64,000 nt of DNA from JACKNG01 sp050184115. GTDB lineage: Bacteria; Pseudomonadota; Gammaproteobacteria; Ga0077536. Where the stretch lies: positions 124,001-188,000 of the forward strand of contig JBFXAQ010000001.1 in the NCBI GenBank assembly GCA_050184115.1, given 5' to 3'. A program made the translations under genes and the position numbers. Of the stretch, positions 25,021 to 33,818 are shown in pieces; position 1 is the first letter of the stretch; every line of letters begins with the position of its first letter. The notes beneath the pieces are model-generated. The model was not told the origin of the DNA. It saw only the letters and a list, made by a program, of their open reading frames with translations, and searched no databases.

Positions 25021-26396
25021 CCATCGATCTCCCGCGCGCGCGAGGCGGACGTGCGCCGGTGCGCAGATGGCCAACCGCTCTCGCGCTCGCGCTGGCCGCG
25101 GCGGCAGGTGCGGCAAGCGACGAGCCGGCGTTGACACCGCGCGATTTTGCCGTCGGTTTTGCCATCGAGCACGATGCCGTGCTGCCCTACTTCGAACTCG
25201 AAGTGCCGGCGGACGCCTATCACGCCGCGGTCGATCCGGCGCTCGCCGACCTGCGCGTGTTCGACGCCGACGGCGCGATCGTGCGCCACGTGCTGTTGCC
25301 GCCGCGGGCGGTCGAGGCGCCGCCCGCCGAGCAGGTCCTCCCGCGATTTCCGCTGACGACGCCCACCGCCGGCACCGCGCGCGCGACGCGCATCGCCATC
25401 GCTGCCGATGGCCGGCTGGTCACCGTCACTGCCGCACCCATGGCCGGCGACGACGAGATCGTCGGCTGGGTGATCGATGCGGCGGCGGTGCGCGGACACA
25501 TCGACTACCTCGAGCTGGACGACGCCGGTGACGGTGCGGCGGTGGCTGACTTCGCCATCGACGGCAGTCATGACCTCGTCGACTGGACGACGCTGCTGCC
25601 GCGCGCGAGCCTGGTGCGACTGCAGCACGAGGGGCACGTGCTGCGCCAGGCACGCTTCGAGCCCGGCGCGGGCGACTATCCCTTCCTGCGCCTGCGCTGG
25701 CTGGAGCCGGCACGGGCACCGACCCTGACCGCGGTACGCGCGGTGCTGCGCAGCGCCTTGGCATCGCCGACCCCGCTGCGCGTGACGTTGACCGGCACGG
25801 TGGACCCGGACGATGCCGCGGTGCTCGTCTACGACGCCGGCGGCCAGTACCCGGTGCGCGAGGTCGCGTTGCGCCTGGTACCGAACCACGTCGTCGAGGG
25901 GCGGCTCGAGGCGCGCGCGGTGCCGGCGCAGCCGTGGCAGTCGGTGCTCGCCGGCCAGTGGTATGCATTGACCGCCGACGGCCTGACCCTCGAGAGCCGC
26001 GCGCGTCCCGTGGTGCCCGCCGCGCGCCGCTACTGGCGCTTCGTCGGCACCGGCGGCGCCGTCACCACGGCGAACGCGCGGCTCGAGATCGGTTGGCTGC
26101 CGCAGCGCCTGCGCGTACTGGCCGAGGGCCGGGCGCCTTACACACTCGCCGTCGGCAGCGGGCGGGCCGCGGCGCGTGCCGCACCGCCCGCGTCGGCCTT
26201 CCTGCGCGACACCGAACGTGCGCTTGTCGGCGGCGCCGTGGCCGGTCCGGTCTTCGACCTCGGCGGCGAGGCGCAGCGCGCCGCGCCGCCGGTGATTGTG
26301 CCCTGGCAGCGCATCGTGCTGTGGGGCGTGTTGGTGGCCGGCGTGCTGACGGTACTGATCATGGTGCGTCGCCTGTTGCGCGATTTCGAACGCTGA
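25017..26396 (+). CDS. DUF3999 exported/membrane protein
   Basis: A 459-residue protein. It has an N-terminal signal peptide (basic RARGGRAPVRRW, then ALALALAAAAGAASDEP), a long beta-rich extracytoplasmic part, and a single membrane helix near the C terminus (about 430-452) followed by RRLLRDFER. Stretches such as DFAVGFAIEHDAVLPYFELEVP and DYLELDD fit DUF3999. It is translationally coupled to the DUF2339 gene. The pair probably forms an envelope complex, with this partner displaying a large periplasmic domain. No biochemical function is known. Confidence 0.85.
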   Translation: MTIDLPRARGGRAPVRRWPTALALALAAAAGAASDEPALTPRDFAVGFAIEHDAVLPYFELEVPADAYHAAVDPALADLRVFDADGAIVRHVLLPPRAVEAPPAEQVLPRFPLTTPTAGTARATRIAIAADGRLVTVTAAPMAGDDEIVGWVIDAAAVRGHIDYLELDDAGDGAAVADFAIDGSHDLVDWTTLLPRASLVRLQHEGHVLRQARFEPGAGDYPFLRLRWLEPARAPTLTAVRAVLRSALASPTPLRVTLTGTVDPDDAAVLVYDAGGQYPVREVALRLVPNHVVEGRLEARAVPAQPWQSVLAGQWYALTADGLTLESRARPVVPAARRYWRFVGTGGAVTTANARLEIGWLPQRLRVLAEGRAPYTLAVGSGRAAARAAPPASAFLRDTERALVGGAVAGPVFDLGGEAQRAAPPVIVPWQRIVLWGVLVAGVLTVLIMVRRLLRDFER

Positions 26397-26427
26397 CGCT
26401 GGACTGAGGAGACATGCGAGGCGGCCT

Positions 26428-26497
26428 ATTCGGTGACAGTCACCGTATTCCCGCGCGGTGAGGAGACAAACCGTAAATACAGTTACTGTCACCGAAT
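26428..26497. repeat. REPIN-like inverted pair with GGTGACAGT core
   Basis: Arms 26428-26449 and 26476-26497 are 22-base inverted repeats (ATTCGGTGACAGT and its complement at the core) with two mismatches, around a 26-base loop. The left arm is itself partly palindromic (GGTGACAGTCACC). It lies between the DUF3999 stop and the DUF4870 gene. A TGAGGAGACA direct repeat occurs at 26405 and 26459. Confidence 0.75.
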
Positions 26498-26558
26498 TGG
26501 GCGGTGGAGGGTGCACGCGGGAGGCTACAATTGCGCGCCCCGTCGCCGGTTCCTGTCC

Positions 26559-27521
26559 ATGCCTGCCATCCGTTCGCTCCACGTGCTCGTTCTCGGGCTG
26601 GTCCTGCTTGCGGCCAGCGCATGGCCATTGGCCACGGCGCTCGGCGAGTTCACCACGCCGCGCCCGGTGCTGGTGCTGGCCGACGGCGTCGAGGCCGACG
26701 ATGTCGCGGTCGAGGTCGAAGCCGGCCGTCGCGCCCGCCTCGCGCTGACCCTCGCGCTGCGTCCTGGCGGGGACGACACCTACCAGGTTCCGGTACGGGT
26801 GCGCGCGCGCGGCGCCGACGGTGTCGCCTTGCTCGACGTCGACACTTTCGTCAGACCGCCGGGCACGCCACCGGCGCCCGGTGGCGCGGCGCCTGCGGTC
26901 AACGTCTTCGAGTATCCGCCGGATGGGGACGGGCGGCGCGTGGGCGTCCTGTTCAACGGTTTCGAGGTGCCCGCCGACGGTCACCTCACGTTCAGCCTCC
27001 ACCTCGCCCCGGACAGCCGCCACGGCGCCGTCGTCGAGTCGGCGCGCTGGCGTCTCGAACACGACCTGGGCCAACCGATCAGCGCGCTCGTGGCCGGCGT
27101 GTTCATGCTCGTCGCCGGCATCGTTGCCGCGACCGCCGGCAGTGTCCGTCAGTGCGGTCCGCGGCGCGACACCGCGGTCGTTTGCGACGACGCCACCGCG
27201 CGTCGCCGCGCCGCGCTGTGCCACCTCGCCGGCCTGCTCGGTTACGTCGTCCCGCTCGGCAACGTCGTCGCCACGCTGGCCTGCTGGTACGCCTGGCGCG
27301 ATGCCCATGCCTACATCGACCAACAGGGACGCGAGGCGATCAATTTCCAGCTCACCGTGCTGGTCTACCTGCTGCTCGCCTTTTCCCTCGCGCTCGCCCT
27401 GCTCGGCCTGCTCATGGTGCCGGTGATCGTCCTGTTGCACGTCGTGCTCGCACTGGTCGCGGCGCGCCGCGCGCGGGCCGGCGAGGCGTGGCGTTACCCG
27501 GTGACGCTGCGCTTCGCCTGA
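26559..27521 (+). CDS. Membrane protein: extracytoplasmic beta-rich domain fused to DUF4870
   Basis: A 320-residue protein. A signal peptide or anchor (SLHVLVLGLVLLAASAWPLA) is followed by a beta-rich domain of about 150 residues with FNGFEVPADGHLTFSLHL. One membrane helix follows near 175-195. The C-terminal 110 residues are a recognisable DUF4870 module: HLAGLLGYVVPLGNVVATLACW, then DQQGREAINFQLTVLVYLLL. Stand-alone DUF4870 proteins are about 110 residues, so this is a fusion. It follows the DUF2339/DUF3999 pair across a REPIN and may belong to the same envelope system. Confidence 0.8.
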   Translation: MPAIRSLHVLVLGLVLLAASAWPLATALGEFTTPRPVLVLADGVEADDVAVEVEAGRRARLALTLALRPGGDDTYQVPVRVRARGADGVALLDVDTFVRPPGTPPAPGGAAPAVNVFEYPPDGDGRRVGVLFNGFEVPADGHLTFSLHLAPDSRHGAVVESARWRLEHDLGQPISALVAGVFMLVAGIVAATAGSVRQCGPRRDTAVVCDDATARRRAALCHLAGLLGYVVPLGNVVATLACWYAWRDAHAYIDQQGREAINFQLTVLVYLLLAFSLALALLGLLMVPVIVLLHVVLALVAARRARAGEAWRYPVTLRFA

Positions 27522-27576
27522 ACCGCTGCGGTTCCCGCGCGACGACCGCGGCACGAGACGCACGGTAAATCCGGGC

Positions 27577-27582
27577 TAGAAT
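27577..27582 (+). promoter_or_regulatory. Candidate -10 box TAGAAT
   Basis: TAGAAT lies 31 bases upstream of the HTH-protein ATG. No clear -35. Confidence 0.35.
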
Positions 27583-27612
27583 CCGGGCCATTCGCGCTGC
27601 CGCCGGATCGTC

Positions 27613-28389
27613 ATGGACTGGTCGAGGATTGCCGCCAAGCTCAACGCCGAACTCGCGCGCCAGCGCCTGTCCGCGCAGGCGTTAGCGCGCCGCGCCGGCG
27701 TCGATCGCAAGACGGTCGACCGCCTGCGCGCGGGCCACGGCGTGCGCCAGGCAACGCTGACCTGGATCGAACAGGCGCTCGGGGTGCCCCTGGCCACGGC
27801 CGCTGCCACGGCCGAGGATGCGGCCGCGCCGGTGCGCCTCGCCGCGCTCGATTACGGCGGTTACAGCTACGCACTGGTCCAGCCCCTGCTCGGCGACTAT
27901 CTCTGCTACCGGCGCTCCTTCGACGTCATCGGCCGGCTGGTCGCCTCGCATCTCGAAGTGCTGTGGGACGAGGAACACGCGCACCTGCGTTTCGTCGACC
28001 TCCAGCGTAACCGTGCCCGCGGCGGCACGCGCCACGAGTACCGCTTCACCGGCGACGTGCTGGTGCCGAGCGGTGTCGGCGTGCTGCATTTCGTGGTGCG
28101 CTCGAATGACGGTCGCCTGCGCGCCATGACCACCACGCTGCCGCGCGAGCGGCACGGTGTCTTCGAGGCGAAGGGCTTCCTGCTGACCCTGAACGAGATC
28201 GCGGACATCGGCTTCTACCCGGTGACGACGCCGGTCCTGCTCGAGCGCGTTGCGGCAGCCGATGTCGCCGGACGTATCGGCGTGATGGAGAGCGGCCATG
28301 CCGACTACGCGCGCGTCGCTGCCGCCCTCGCCGCCATCGAGGCGAAGTTCACGCCGTGGACGTCGAGCGAGCCGCCACCGGCGTCGTGA
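27613..28389 (+). CDS. Helix-turn-helix (Xre-type) protein with C-terminal sensor-like domain
   Basis: A 258-residue protein. The N-terminal 55 residues form an Xre helix-turn-helix: LSAQALARRAGVDRKTVDRLRAG with turn and recognition helices, then TLTWIEQALGVPL. The remaining 190 residues form an alpha/beta domain (YSYALVQPLLGDYLCYRRSF, VLWDEEHAHLRFVD) that I do not recognise. It may bind a ligand. Family members often occur as solitary regulators. It stands alone between the DUF4870 gene and a convergent diguanylate cyclase. Confidence 0.75.
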   Translation: MDWSRIAAKLNAELARQRLSAQALARRAGVDRKTVDRLRAGHGVRQATLTWIEQALGVPLATAAATAEDAAAPVRLAALDYGGYSYALVQPLLGDYLCYRRSFDVIGRLVASHLEVLWDEEHAHLRFVDLQRNRARGGTRHEYRFTGDVLVPSGVGVLHFVVRSNDGRLRAMTTTLPRERHGVFEAKGFLLTLNEIADIGFYPVTTPVLLERVAAADVAGRIGVMESGHADYARVAAALAAIEAKFTPWTSSEPPPAS

Positions 28390-28432
28390 AGCCGGTGCGG
28401 TCGCGACCGGCCCGGTGCCGTCCTGGCCCGGT

Positions 28433-29752
28433 TCAGAGAATCTCCACGCGGTTGCGTCCGCCCATCTTGGCCCGGTAGACGCCTTCGTCGGCGCGCGCCA
28501 GCATCGCTTCGAAATCGTCACCGAGCGTGGTGGTGGCGCCGATGCTGAGGGTGAACGGGATGCGGGTGTCGTCGACCATCACCGGGCAGGCCTCGATCGC
28601 GGCGCGCACGCGCTCGCACACGATGGGGGCGTCGGCCGCTTCGCGCAGCACCGCCAGCGCGACGAACTCCTCGCCGCCGTAGCGGGCGACGACGTCGCTC
28701 TCGCGCAGTTCGCGTTGGATGCACTGGGCCACGGCCTTGAGCACGCGGTCGCCGGCGGCGTGGCCGTGGGTGTCGTTGATGGCCTTGAAGTGATCGGCGT
28801 CGAGCAGGGCGGTCATCAGGCAGATGCGGCCGCGGCGCGCGTTGCCGTACAGCGTGGTCGCCACCTCGAACAAGTGGCGCCGATTGTAGACGCCGGTGAG
28901 GAAATCGCGGATGGCCGAATCCCGCACCTGGCGCACGTAGGCGATCATGTTGGTGTTCTGCGTCACCCGACAGTAGAACTCCTCGACCACGAAGGGCTTG
29001 CTGAGGAAATCGTTGGCGCCGAGCTTGAGCAGGCGCGCGGAGACCTCGTGATGGCGGGCGTCGGAGACACCGATGATGGCGAGATCTTCACGGCGGTAGC
29101 GCAATCGCAGTGTCGAGATGAGTTCGTAGCCGTTCATGTGCGGCATGTTGACGTCGGTGATGACGAGCGTGGTGTCGGGGTGCTCCTCGATGACCGCCAG
29201 CGCTTCCTTGCCGTCGGTTGCTTCGAAGGTCTGGAAGAAGTAGCGCTCGAGCAGCTTCACGAGGTATTGGCGGAAGCTGCGGGAGTCGTCGACGACCAGG
29301 ATCTTGGTCTGGCGGTTCTCGCGCAGGCGGCCGACGAGGTAGGCGACGTGCTCGATCTCGTGGGCGTTCTGCTTGAGCACGTAGTCGACCACGTGCTTCG
29401 CCATGATGCGTTCGCGCAGCGCGGCATCGGCGCTGCCGGTCAGGACGATGACTGGAACGCCGTGCGCGCGCACGGCATCGACCACCTCGCCGTTCGGCGC
29501 ATCGGACAGGTTCAGATCGAGCGCGGCGCAGAAAAAGCGCTCGGGGTCGTCGGCGAGCAGGGCTTCGGCCTCGGCGCGCGTGGCGCAGGCTTCGATGGTG
29601 AAGCCGCCGAGTTCCTCGAGATAGCTGCACAGAAGTTGGCGGATCGCGCGACTGTCCTCGACGACGAGGACGGAGCCGGCAGGTGCCGGATCGGCGCGGG
29701 CAACGAGACGCGCGAGTTTCGAACGTGCTGGCATCACGGCCGGCATCGACAT
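28433..29752 (-). CDS. PleD-like diguanylate cyclase with two receiver domains
   Basis: A 439-residue signalling protein with receiver 1 (VLVVEDSRAIRQ, ALDLNLSD), receiver 2 (ILVVDDSRSFRQ, ITDVNMPHMNG, SKPF) and a GGDEF domain. The cyclase motif is GGEEF (residues 359-363), which is active in known enzymes. An inhibitory RxxD site (RESD, 350-353) sits the canonical five residues upstream, so the enzyme should be feedback-controlled by c-di-GMP. The plan REC-REC-GGDEF matches PleD of Caulobacter. No cognate kinase is adjacent, though orphan PAS kinases lie at the window's left edge. Confidence 0.92.
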   Translation of the reverse strand: MSMPAVMPARSKLARLVARADPAPAGSVLVVEDSRAIRQLLCSYLEELGGFTIEACATRAEAEALLADDPERFFCAALDLNLSDAPNGEVVDAVRAHGVPVIVLTGSADAALRERIMAKHVVDYVLKQNAHEIEHVAYLVGRLRENRQTKILVVDDSRSFRQYLVKLLERYFFQTFEATDGKEALAVIEEHPDTTLVITDVNMPHMNGYELISTLRLRYRREDLAIIGVSDARHHEVSARLLKLGANDFLSKPFVVEEFYCRVTQNTNMIAYVRQVRDSAIRDFLTGVYNRRHLFEVATTLYGNARRGRICLMTALLDADHFKAINDTHGHAAGDRVLKAVAQCIQRELRESDVVARYGGEEFVALAVLREAADAPIVCERVRAAIEACPVMVDDTRIPFTLSIGATTTLGDDFEAMLARADEGVYRAKMGGRNRVEIL

Positions 29753-30062
29753 CCTTCCATGGTTTGGGGAAGAGGAGTTCGCGCTGGTTTAGCGGCGCCG
29801 GTCACATCAGCTTGAGCCCCTGCTGCCAGGCTCGGGTACCGAACGTCGTCGATCCGCCGGCTATGCCCGTGGGTTTTCGTCCCGGTAGCGCGGGGAGATG
29901 GCCGACGCGGGGTGGCGGAGCGCCTGGTGACAACGACGGCGCGAACGGACTGCCACGCTGATCGGTGCGAGCGCGGCCCCGCCCGCCGGCCGCTGGCAAC
30001 GCATCGCGACCGGGGCGAGAACCGGGCTATGCTGCCATGCTCCGAGCGGAGGGGAGACCGCC
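29753..30062. other. Gene-free stretch between divergent genes
   Basis: 310 bases between the diguanylate cyclase and the first dioxygenase. A TATGCT hexamer at 30028-30033 lies 29 bases before the dioxygenase ATG and could be a -10 box. I see no other signal here. Confidence 0.4.
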
Positions 30063-31229
30063 ATGCTGCTACGTGCACATCATCCGGAGGTGACGACCGA
30101 CTACGGCGCCGAGGAGGCGGCCATGCAGGCCTACCTGGCGGCCGGTGCCGAGCGCGCCCGTGCGCTGGGCAACCGCGGCCCGATCCGCTTCGACACCGAC
30201 GGCAGCATTGCTGCCGACATCCTCGAGGCCTACCAGTGCACCGGTTTCTATGTCTTCGAGAACGTCATCGGCGCGGCCGAGCGCGCCGACCTCGAACGTG
30301 ACCTCGAAGCCGTGCTCGAACGTGCGCCCGTCAACGAGGGCGCGACCGTCGACCGCGCCGGACGGCCTGCGCTCGGCGTCGACTGCACGGCGCCGACGTT
30401 CTTCTGGAGCCGGCCGCTGGCCGATCCCTTCGGCGGCACCGAGCTCGCCAACGGCCGTCACCCGGCAAAGATGTACGAACCGCGCGCGGCCGGCGACGCA
30501 CCGGAGAAGATCATGTACCTCTTCCTCGGTTCGCTGCAGTTCTCCGATGCCTGCCTGCGGCTCTATGGCCACCCCGGCCTGCTGGCGGTGGCGGCGGCAG
30601 TCAACGGGCCCGACTTCACCCCGTTCAACGAGGGCGTGTGGATCAAGAACCCGGGCCAGGGCGCCTCGGTGGCCTGGCACCAGGATGGCGTGACGCACTG
30701 GGACAGTCCCGCACTCGACGGCGGCACCCACGGCTTCAACTTCATGGCCCAGCTCTATGGCTGTACGCCGGCCAACGGCGTGTGGGTGGTGCCCGGCTCG
30801 CACCGGCGCGGCAAGCTCGACATCAAAGCCATGGTCGCCGCGGCCGGTTCCGATCGCCTGCCCGCGGCGGTGCCCATCGTCTGCGCGCCGGGCGACGTCG
30901 CGATGTGCAACCGCCAGACCGTGCACGGCTCGTTCGCCAACACCAGCCGCGACACCCGCGTCACCATCAACTTCGGGTTCCATCGCCTGAAGTCAGTGCT
31001 CGGCGTGACTGCCGGCGGTGTGCACAACGCCGTCGCCACCTATACCGCCGAGCGCATCAGCGAACGTTCGCGCCTCATTGCCTACGCCATCGACGCGCGC
31101 CGCCAGCGCTACCCGGACGAGGTGCCGTTCGTCTACGCGCCCTTCGCCGGGCACGAGGACGAGTACCGCTGGCACGAGGCCGTGCGGCCGACCCTGCGCG
31201 ACTACAACCTGCAGGACCTCAGCATCTGA
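30063..31229 (+). CDS. Phytanoyl-CoA dioxygenase family protein (Fe/2-oxoglutarate)
   Basis: A 388-residue non-haem iron enzyme. The facial triad is read as His206 and Asp208 in VAWHQDGVTHWD, with the distal His288 in NRQTVHGSF. A basic RDTRVTINFGFHR stretch should hold 2-oxoglutarate. The family hydroxylates fatty acyl-CoA or other small molecules. GAGGGGAGACC precedes ATG 30063. A second, unrelated-length member lies at 35173. It converges with a small hypothetical gene, so it is probably monocistronic. Confidence 0.88.
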   Translation: MLLRAHHPEVTTDYGAEEAAMQAYLAAGAERARALGNRGPIRFDTDGSIAADILEAYQCTGFYVFENVIGAAERADLERDLEAVLERAPVNEGATVDRAGRPALGVDCTAPTFFWSRPLADPFGGTELANGRHPAKMYEPRAAGDAPEKIMYLFLGSLQFSDACLRLYGHPGLLAVAAAVNGPDFTPFNEGVWIKNPGQGASVAWHQDGVTHWDSPALDGGTHGFNFMAQLYGCTPANGVWVVPGSHRRGKLDIKAMVAAAGSDRLPAAVPIVCAPGDVAMCNRQTVHGSFANTSRDTRVTINFGFHRLKSVLGVTAGGVHNAVATYTAERISERSRLIAYAIDARRQRYPDEVPFVYAPFAGHEDEYRWHEAVRPTLRDYNLQDLSI

Positions 31230-31231
31230 AG

Positions 31232-31249
31232 GCGCCGCCGGCGCGGCGC
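31232..31249. terminator. GC hairpin between convergent genes
   Basis: GCGCCGC-CGGC-GCGGCGC forms a 7-bp stem with a 4-base loop three bases after the dioxygenase stop. No T tract. Confidence 0.35.
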
Positions 31250-31258
31250 GCGCGCCGC

Positions 31259-31534
31259 TCAGTGCACGGCGGGATCGATACCGCCGGCGACCTCGCGTTC
31301 GATTTCGTCGAGCAGCGCGGCGATGCGTTCGCGACTCTCCGGGCCGGCGCCGCGCGCGGCCAGGCCCTGCTCGTCGCGGACCATCTCACCGAGGGCGCCG
31401 AGCAGGGTGAGGAATGCGCCGTCGGCGTCCTGGTTGCGCAGCGCGAGGCGGCACAGGCGCGCCGCGTTGGCGTGCACGGGGCTGGATTCTTCGGCGGCGG
31501 TGGGCGGCGGGTTGCCGAGCGCGGTGTCGTCCAT
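31259..31534 (-). CDS. Small helical hypothetical protein
   Basis: A 91-residue protein read from ATG 31534, with GAGGA nine bases upstream. It is helical (ANAARLCRLALRNQDADGAFLTLLGALGEMV) and acidic at the C terminus (IAALLDEIEREVAGGIDP). There are no Cys pairs, membrane segment or signal. I do not recognise the family. The longer upstream frame would overlap the divergent nitroreductase's leader and is less likely. Confidence 0.5.
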   Translation of the reverse strand: MDDTALGNPPPTAAEESSPVHANAARLCRLALRNQDADGAFLTLLGALGEMVRDEQGLAARGAGPESRERIAALLDEIEREVAGGIDPAVH

Positions 31535-31707
31535 CTCCGGGGTCCTCGAAAGGTCAGCGTTGGGCCGAGTATGGCACTGCAGCATGAAGCCGCAACGGGA
31601 CTGTGCCACGCGGACACACTGGTTTTGATTTCGCTCAGGGACGCGGCGTGCTTGTCGCCGTGCGGACGCGATGCTATGCAGACCCTGACCCCGCCGCGAG
31701 AGCCACC

Positions 31708-32457
31708 ATGCCCGTGACCCCACCCGTGACCGACCTGCCGCTGTTCGACGTCATGTACCAGTGCCGCGCCATGCGCCGGCTGAAACCCGATCCGGTCCCC
31801 GATGCCGTGCTGTTGCAGCTGGTCGACTGCGCGCTGCGCGCACCCTCCGGCAGCAATGCGCAGAACTGGAGCTTCGTCATCGTCAAGGATGCCGCGCAGA
31901 AGCGCCGCCTGCAGGACCTCTGGCGGCGTACCTGGGCGTTCTATCTCGACACGACGGCGGATGCCGCATTGCGCGCCCACGAGGATGCCCCCGGCCGCGA
32001 ACGGATGGTCCGCGCGGCGACCTGGCTGGTCGAGCACCTGCACGAGGTCCCGGCCATTGTCTGCGTGGCCCTGGCCCGGGATGAGCCCTTCGAGCGCGCG
32101 CTGCGTTCGCCGGCGACGCTGCTCAAGGCCATCCGCCATCTTGGTCTCGGCGCGACCCTGCGGTTGTTGACGCGCACGCCGGCCATCAATGCCATGGCGG
32201 CGGGTTCCTCGGCCTACCCGGCGGTGCAGAACCTGCTGTTGGCAGCGCGCGCGCTCGGCCTCGGTGCGGTGATCACCACCCAGCACTTCTTCGTGCCCGG
32301 CGAGTTCGAAGCGGTGCTCGGCCTGCCGGCCGGCATGCGACTCGCCGCGCTCGTGCCGGTCGGCTACCCGCGCGGGCGCTTCGGGCCGGTCACGCGACCG
32401 CCGGTCGAAGACGTCGTATCGTGGGATCGCTTCGGTGCCCGTCGCGGCGCTGTTTGA
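31708..32457 (+). CDS. Nitroreductase family protein
   Basis: A 249-residue FMN-dependent oxidoreductase. CRAMRRLKPDPVPDAVLLQL is the usual start, with Arg residues binding the FMN phosphate. ALRAPSGSNAQNWSFVIVKD supplies the second FMN site, and PAVQNLLLAARALGLGAVIT is the C-terminal cofactor motif. Family members reduce nitroaromatics, flavins, quinones or enones. ATG 31708 was chosen because it sits just before the conserved start. A TATGCA hexamer at 31675 is a possible -10. The CitE-like lyase follows 21 bases later and is probably co-transcribed. Confidence 0.88.
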   Translation: MPVTPPVTDLPLFDVMYQCRAMRRLKPDPVPDAVLLQLVDCALRAPSGSNAQNWSFVIVKDAAQKRRLQDLWRRTWAFYLDTTADAALRAHEDAPGRERMVRAATWLVEHLHEVPAIVCVALARDEPFERALRSPATLLKAIRHLGLGATLRLLTRTPAINAMAAGSSAYPAVQNLLLAARALGLGAVITTQHFFVPGEFEAVLGLPAGMRLAALVPVGYPRGRFGPVTRPPVEDVVSWDRFGARRGAV

Positions 32458-32478
32458 ACAGTTCGGAGAGCGCTACGC

Positions 32479-33354
32479 ATGAATCACCCGATCGCCGCCA
32501 ACGCGCGTCCGCGGCGCAGCTTCCTCTTCGTGCCGGGGACCGGCACGGCGATGTTCCCCAAGGCCATCGCCGCGGCGGCGGACATCGTCTGCGTCGATCT
32601 CGAGGACGCCGTGGCGCCGCCCGACAAGTCCGCGGCGCGCGCCGCGACGCTCGCCCTGTTCGCCGACCTGCCGGCGACCGGCGAGGTCGAACTGCTGGTG
32701 CGGGTCAACGCGCTGCGCGAACGCGAGGGGCTGGCGGATCTCGGCGCCATCCTCGACAGCGCCGCACCGCCGCCCGGCCTCATGCTGCCCAAGGTGCGCA
32801 GTCCGGAGGACGTCGCCATCGTCGATGACCTCCTCACGCAGGCCGGTCTGTCGACTCGCCTGCAGGTGATCGTCGAGACCAATGCCGCGCTCGAGGCGGC
32901 GCACGAGATCGCGCGTGCCAGTCCGCGCATCGACGCGCTGCTCTTCGGCGCCATCGACATGAGCGCGGAACTGCGCGTCGAGCCGAGCTGGGAGGCGCTG
33001 CTCTATGCGCGCCAGCGCCTGGTGCACGCCGCGGCCGGCGCCGGCATCGATCTCATCGACGTGCCCTTCCTGGATCTGAACGACGCGCCTGGCCTCGAAC
33101 GCGCGGCGCGGGCCGCGGCGGCCATCGGCATGACCGGCAAGGGCGCCATCCATCCGCGCCAGCTCGACGTCATCACGCGTTGCTTCACCCCGGACGCGGA
33201 CACCATTGCCCGCGCGCGGCGTGTCGTCGAAGCCTTCGAGGGCGCCGACTCCGGCCTGGTGGTGCTCGACGGCAAGCTGATCGAGAAACCGGTCCTGCGC
33301 AGCGCCTGGCGCATCCTCGCCATCGCCGCACGGCACACCGCCGACGCCGGCTAG
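32479..33354 (+). CDS. HpcH/HpaI aldolase / CitE-like CoA ester lyase
   Basis: A 291-residue TIM barrel. RSFLFVPGTGTAMFPKAIA and DIVCVDLEDAVAPPDK (Mg2+-binding Glu/Asp) begin the typical CitE fold. LMLPKVRSPEDV, VIVETNAALEA and FGAIDMSAEL follow, and GMTGKGAIHPRQLDVI closes it. Relatives cleave citramalyl-, malyl- or beta-methylmalyl-CoA. It sits directly after the nitroreductase gene. No citrate lyase alpha or gamma subunit genes (citF, citD) are near, so it acts as a stand-alone lyase. Confidence 0.9.
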   Translation: MNHPIAANARPRRSFLFVPGTGTAMFPKAIAAAADIVCVDLEDAVAPPDKSAARAATLALFADLPATGEVELLVRVNALREREGLADLGAILDSAAPPPGLMLPKVRSPEDVAIVDDLLTQAGLSTRLQVIVETNAALEAAHEIARASPRIDALLFGAIDMSAELRVEPSWEALLYARQRLVHAAAGAGIDLIDVPFLDLNDAPGLERAARAAAAIGMTGKGAIHPRQLDVITRCFTPDADTIARARRVVEAFEGADSGLVVLDGKLIEKPVLRSAWRILAIAARHTADAG

Positions 33355-33493
33355 AACTCAGACTCTTCCTACGGTCTCGACGGGGCTTACCCCATTGTGC
33401 GCGCCGACCCTGCTGCCGCAGGATGCTGCGCCGCCGTCACGCCTGAGCGCACGGCGGCAGCGCAATCAAAGGTCAGTGCTCTTCGAGGTACCC

Positions 33494-33640
33494 ATGGCCG
33501 AGCAGAATGTCACCCCGCCTGGTTTCTGGCGCCGCGTCGAAGCGGCGATGGAAAGCCCCGCCGCGTTCTACGTCACCTTCGCCCTCATGGTCGCGGCCTG
33601 CGTCGCGATCGTGGTGTGGTGGTTCTTCCTGAAGTCCTAG
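33494..33640 (+). CDS. Small single-pass membrane protein
   Basis: A 48-residue protein, too short for routine calling but with good signals. ATG 33494 follows CGAGGTA, and a basic amphipathic head (TPPGFWRRVEAAME) leads into one membrane helix (AAFYVTFALMVAACVAIVVW) and a Lys-Ser end. A diverged in-frame copy follows its TAG stop. I do not recognise the family; a small regulator of a membrane complex is conceivable. Confidence 0.55.
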   Translation: MAEQNVTPPGFWRRVEAAMESPAAFYVTFALMVAACVAIVVWWFFLKS

Positions 33641-33679
33641 CAGCGTACGCGGCGCTGTCGGCGTCGCGGACCAGCCGGC

Positions 33680-33772
33680 GTGGAAAGTCCCGCCGCCTTC
33701 TATTGCGCGTTCGCCGCGATGGCGGTCGTCTTCGCAATCGTGGTGGGGTGTTGCTTCGCCTTCTACGCGTAG
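33680..33772 (+). pseudogene. Diverged tandem copy of the small membrane protein
   Basis: From GTG 33680 the 30 codons VESPAAFYCAFAAMAVV, then FAIVVGCC and FAFYA, mirror the C-terminal part of the preceding protein (MESPAAFYVTF, then AIVVWW). The copy lies in the same frame, 13 codons past the first stop (TAG, 33638-33640), and lacks a ribosome binding site. It is either a decaying duplicate or could be reached by stop-codon read-through. Confidence 0.5.
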
Positions 33773-33818
33773 CGGCGTGACGGCAGGCGCTCGTGCGCCT
33801 GCCCCGAGTCGCGGCACA

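Noticed and set aside
24969..27563. An 864-codon leftward open frame under the DUF3999 and DUF4870 genes
   Set aside because: Low-complexity Arg/Gly/Gln composition and no motif; it is the shadow of the real genes.
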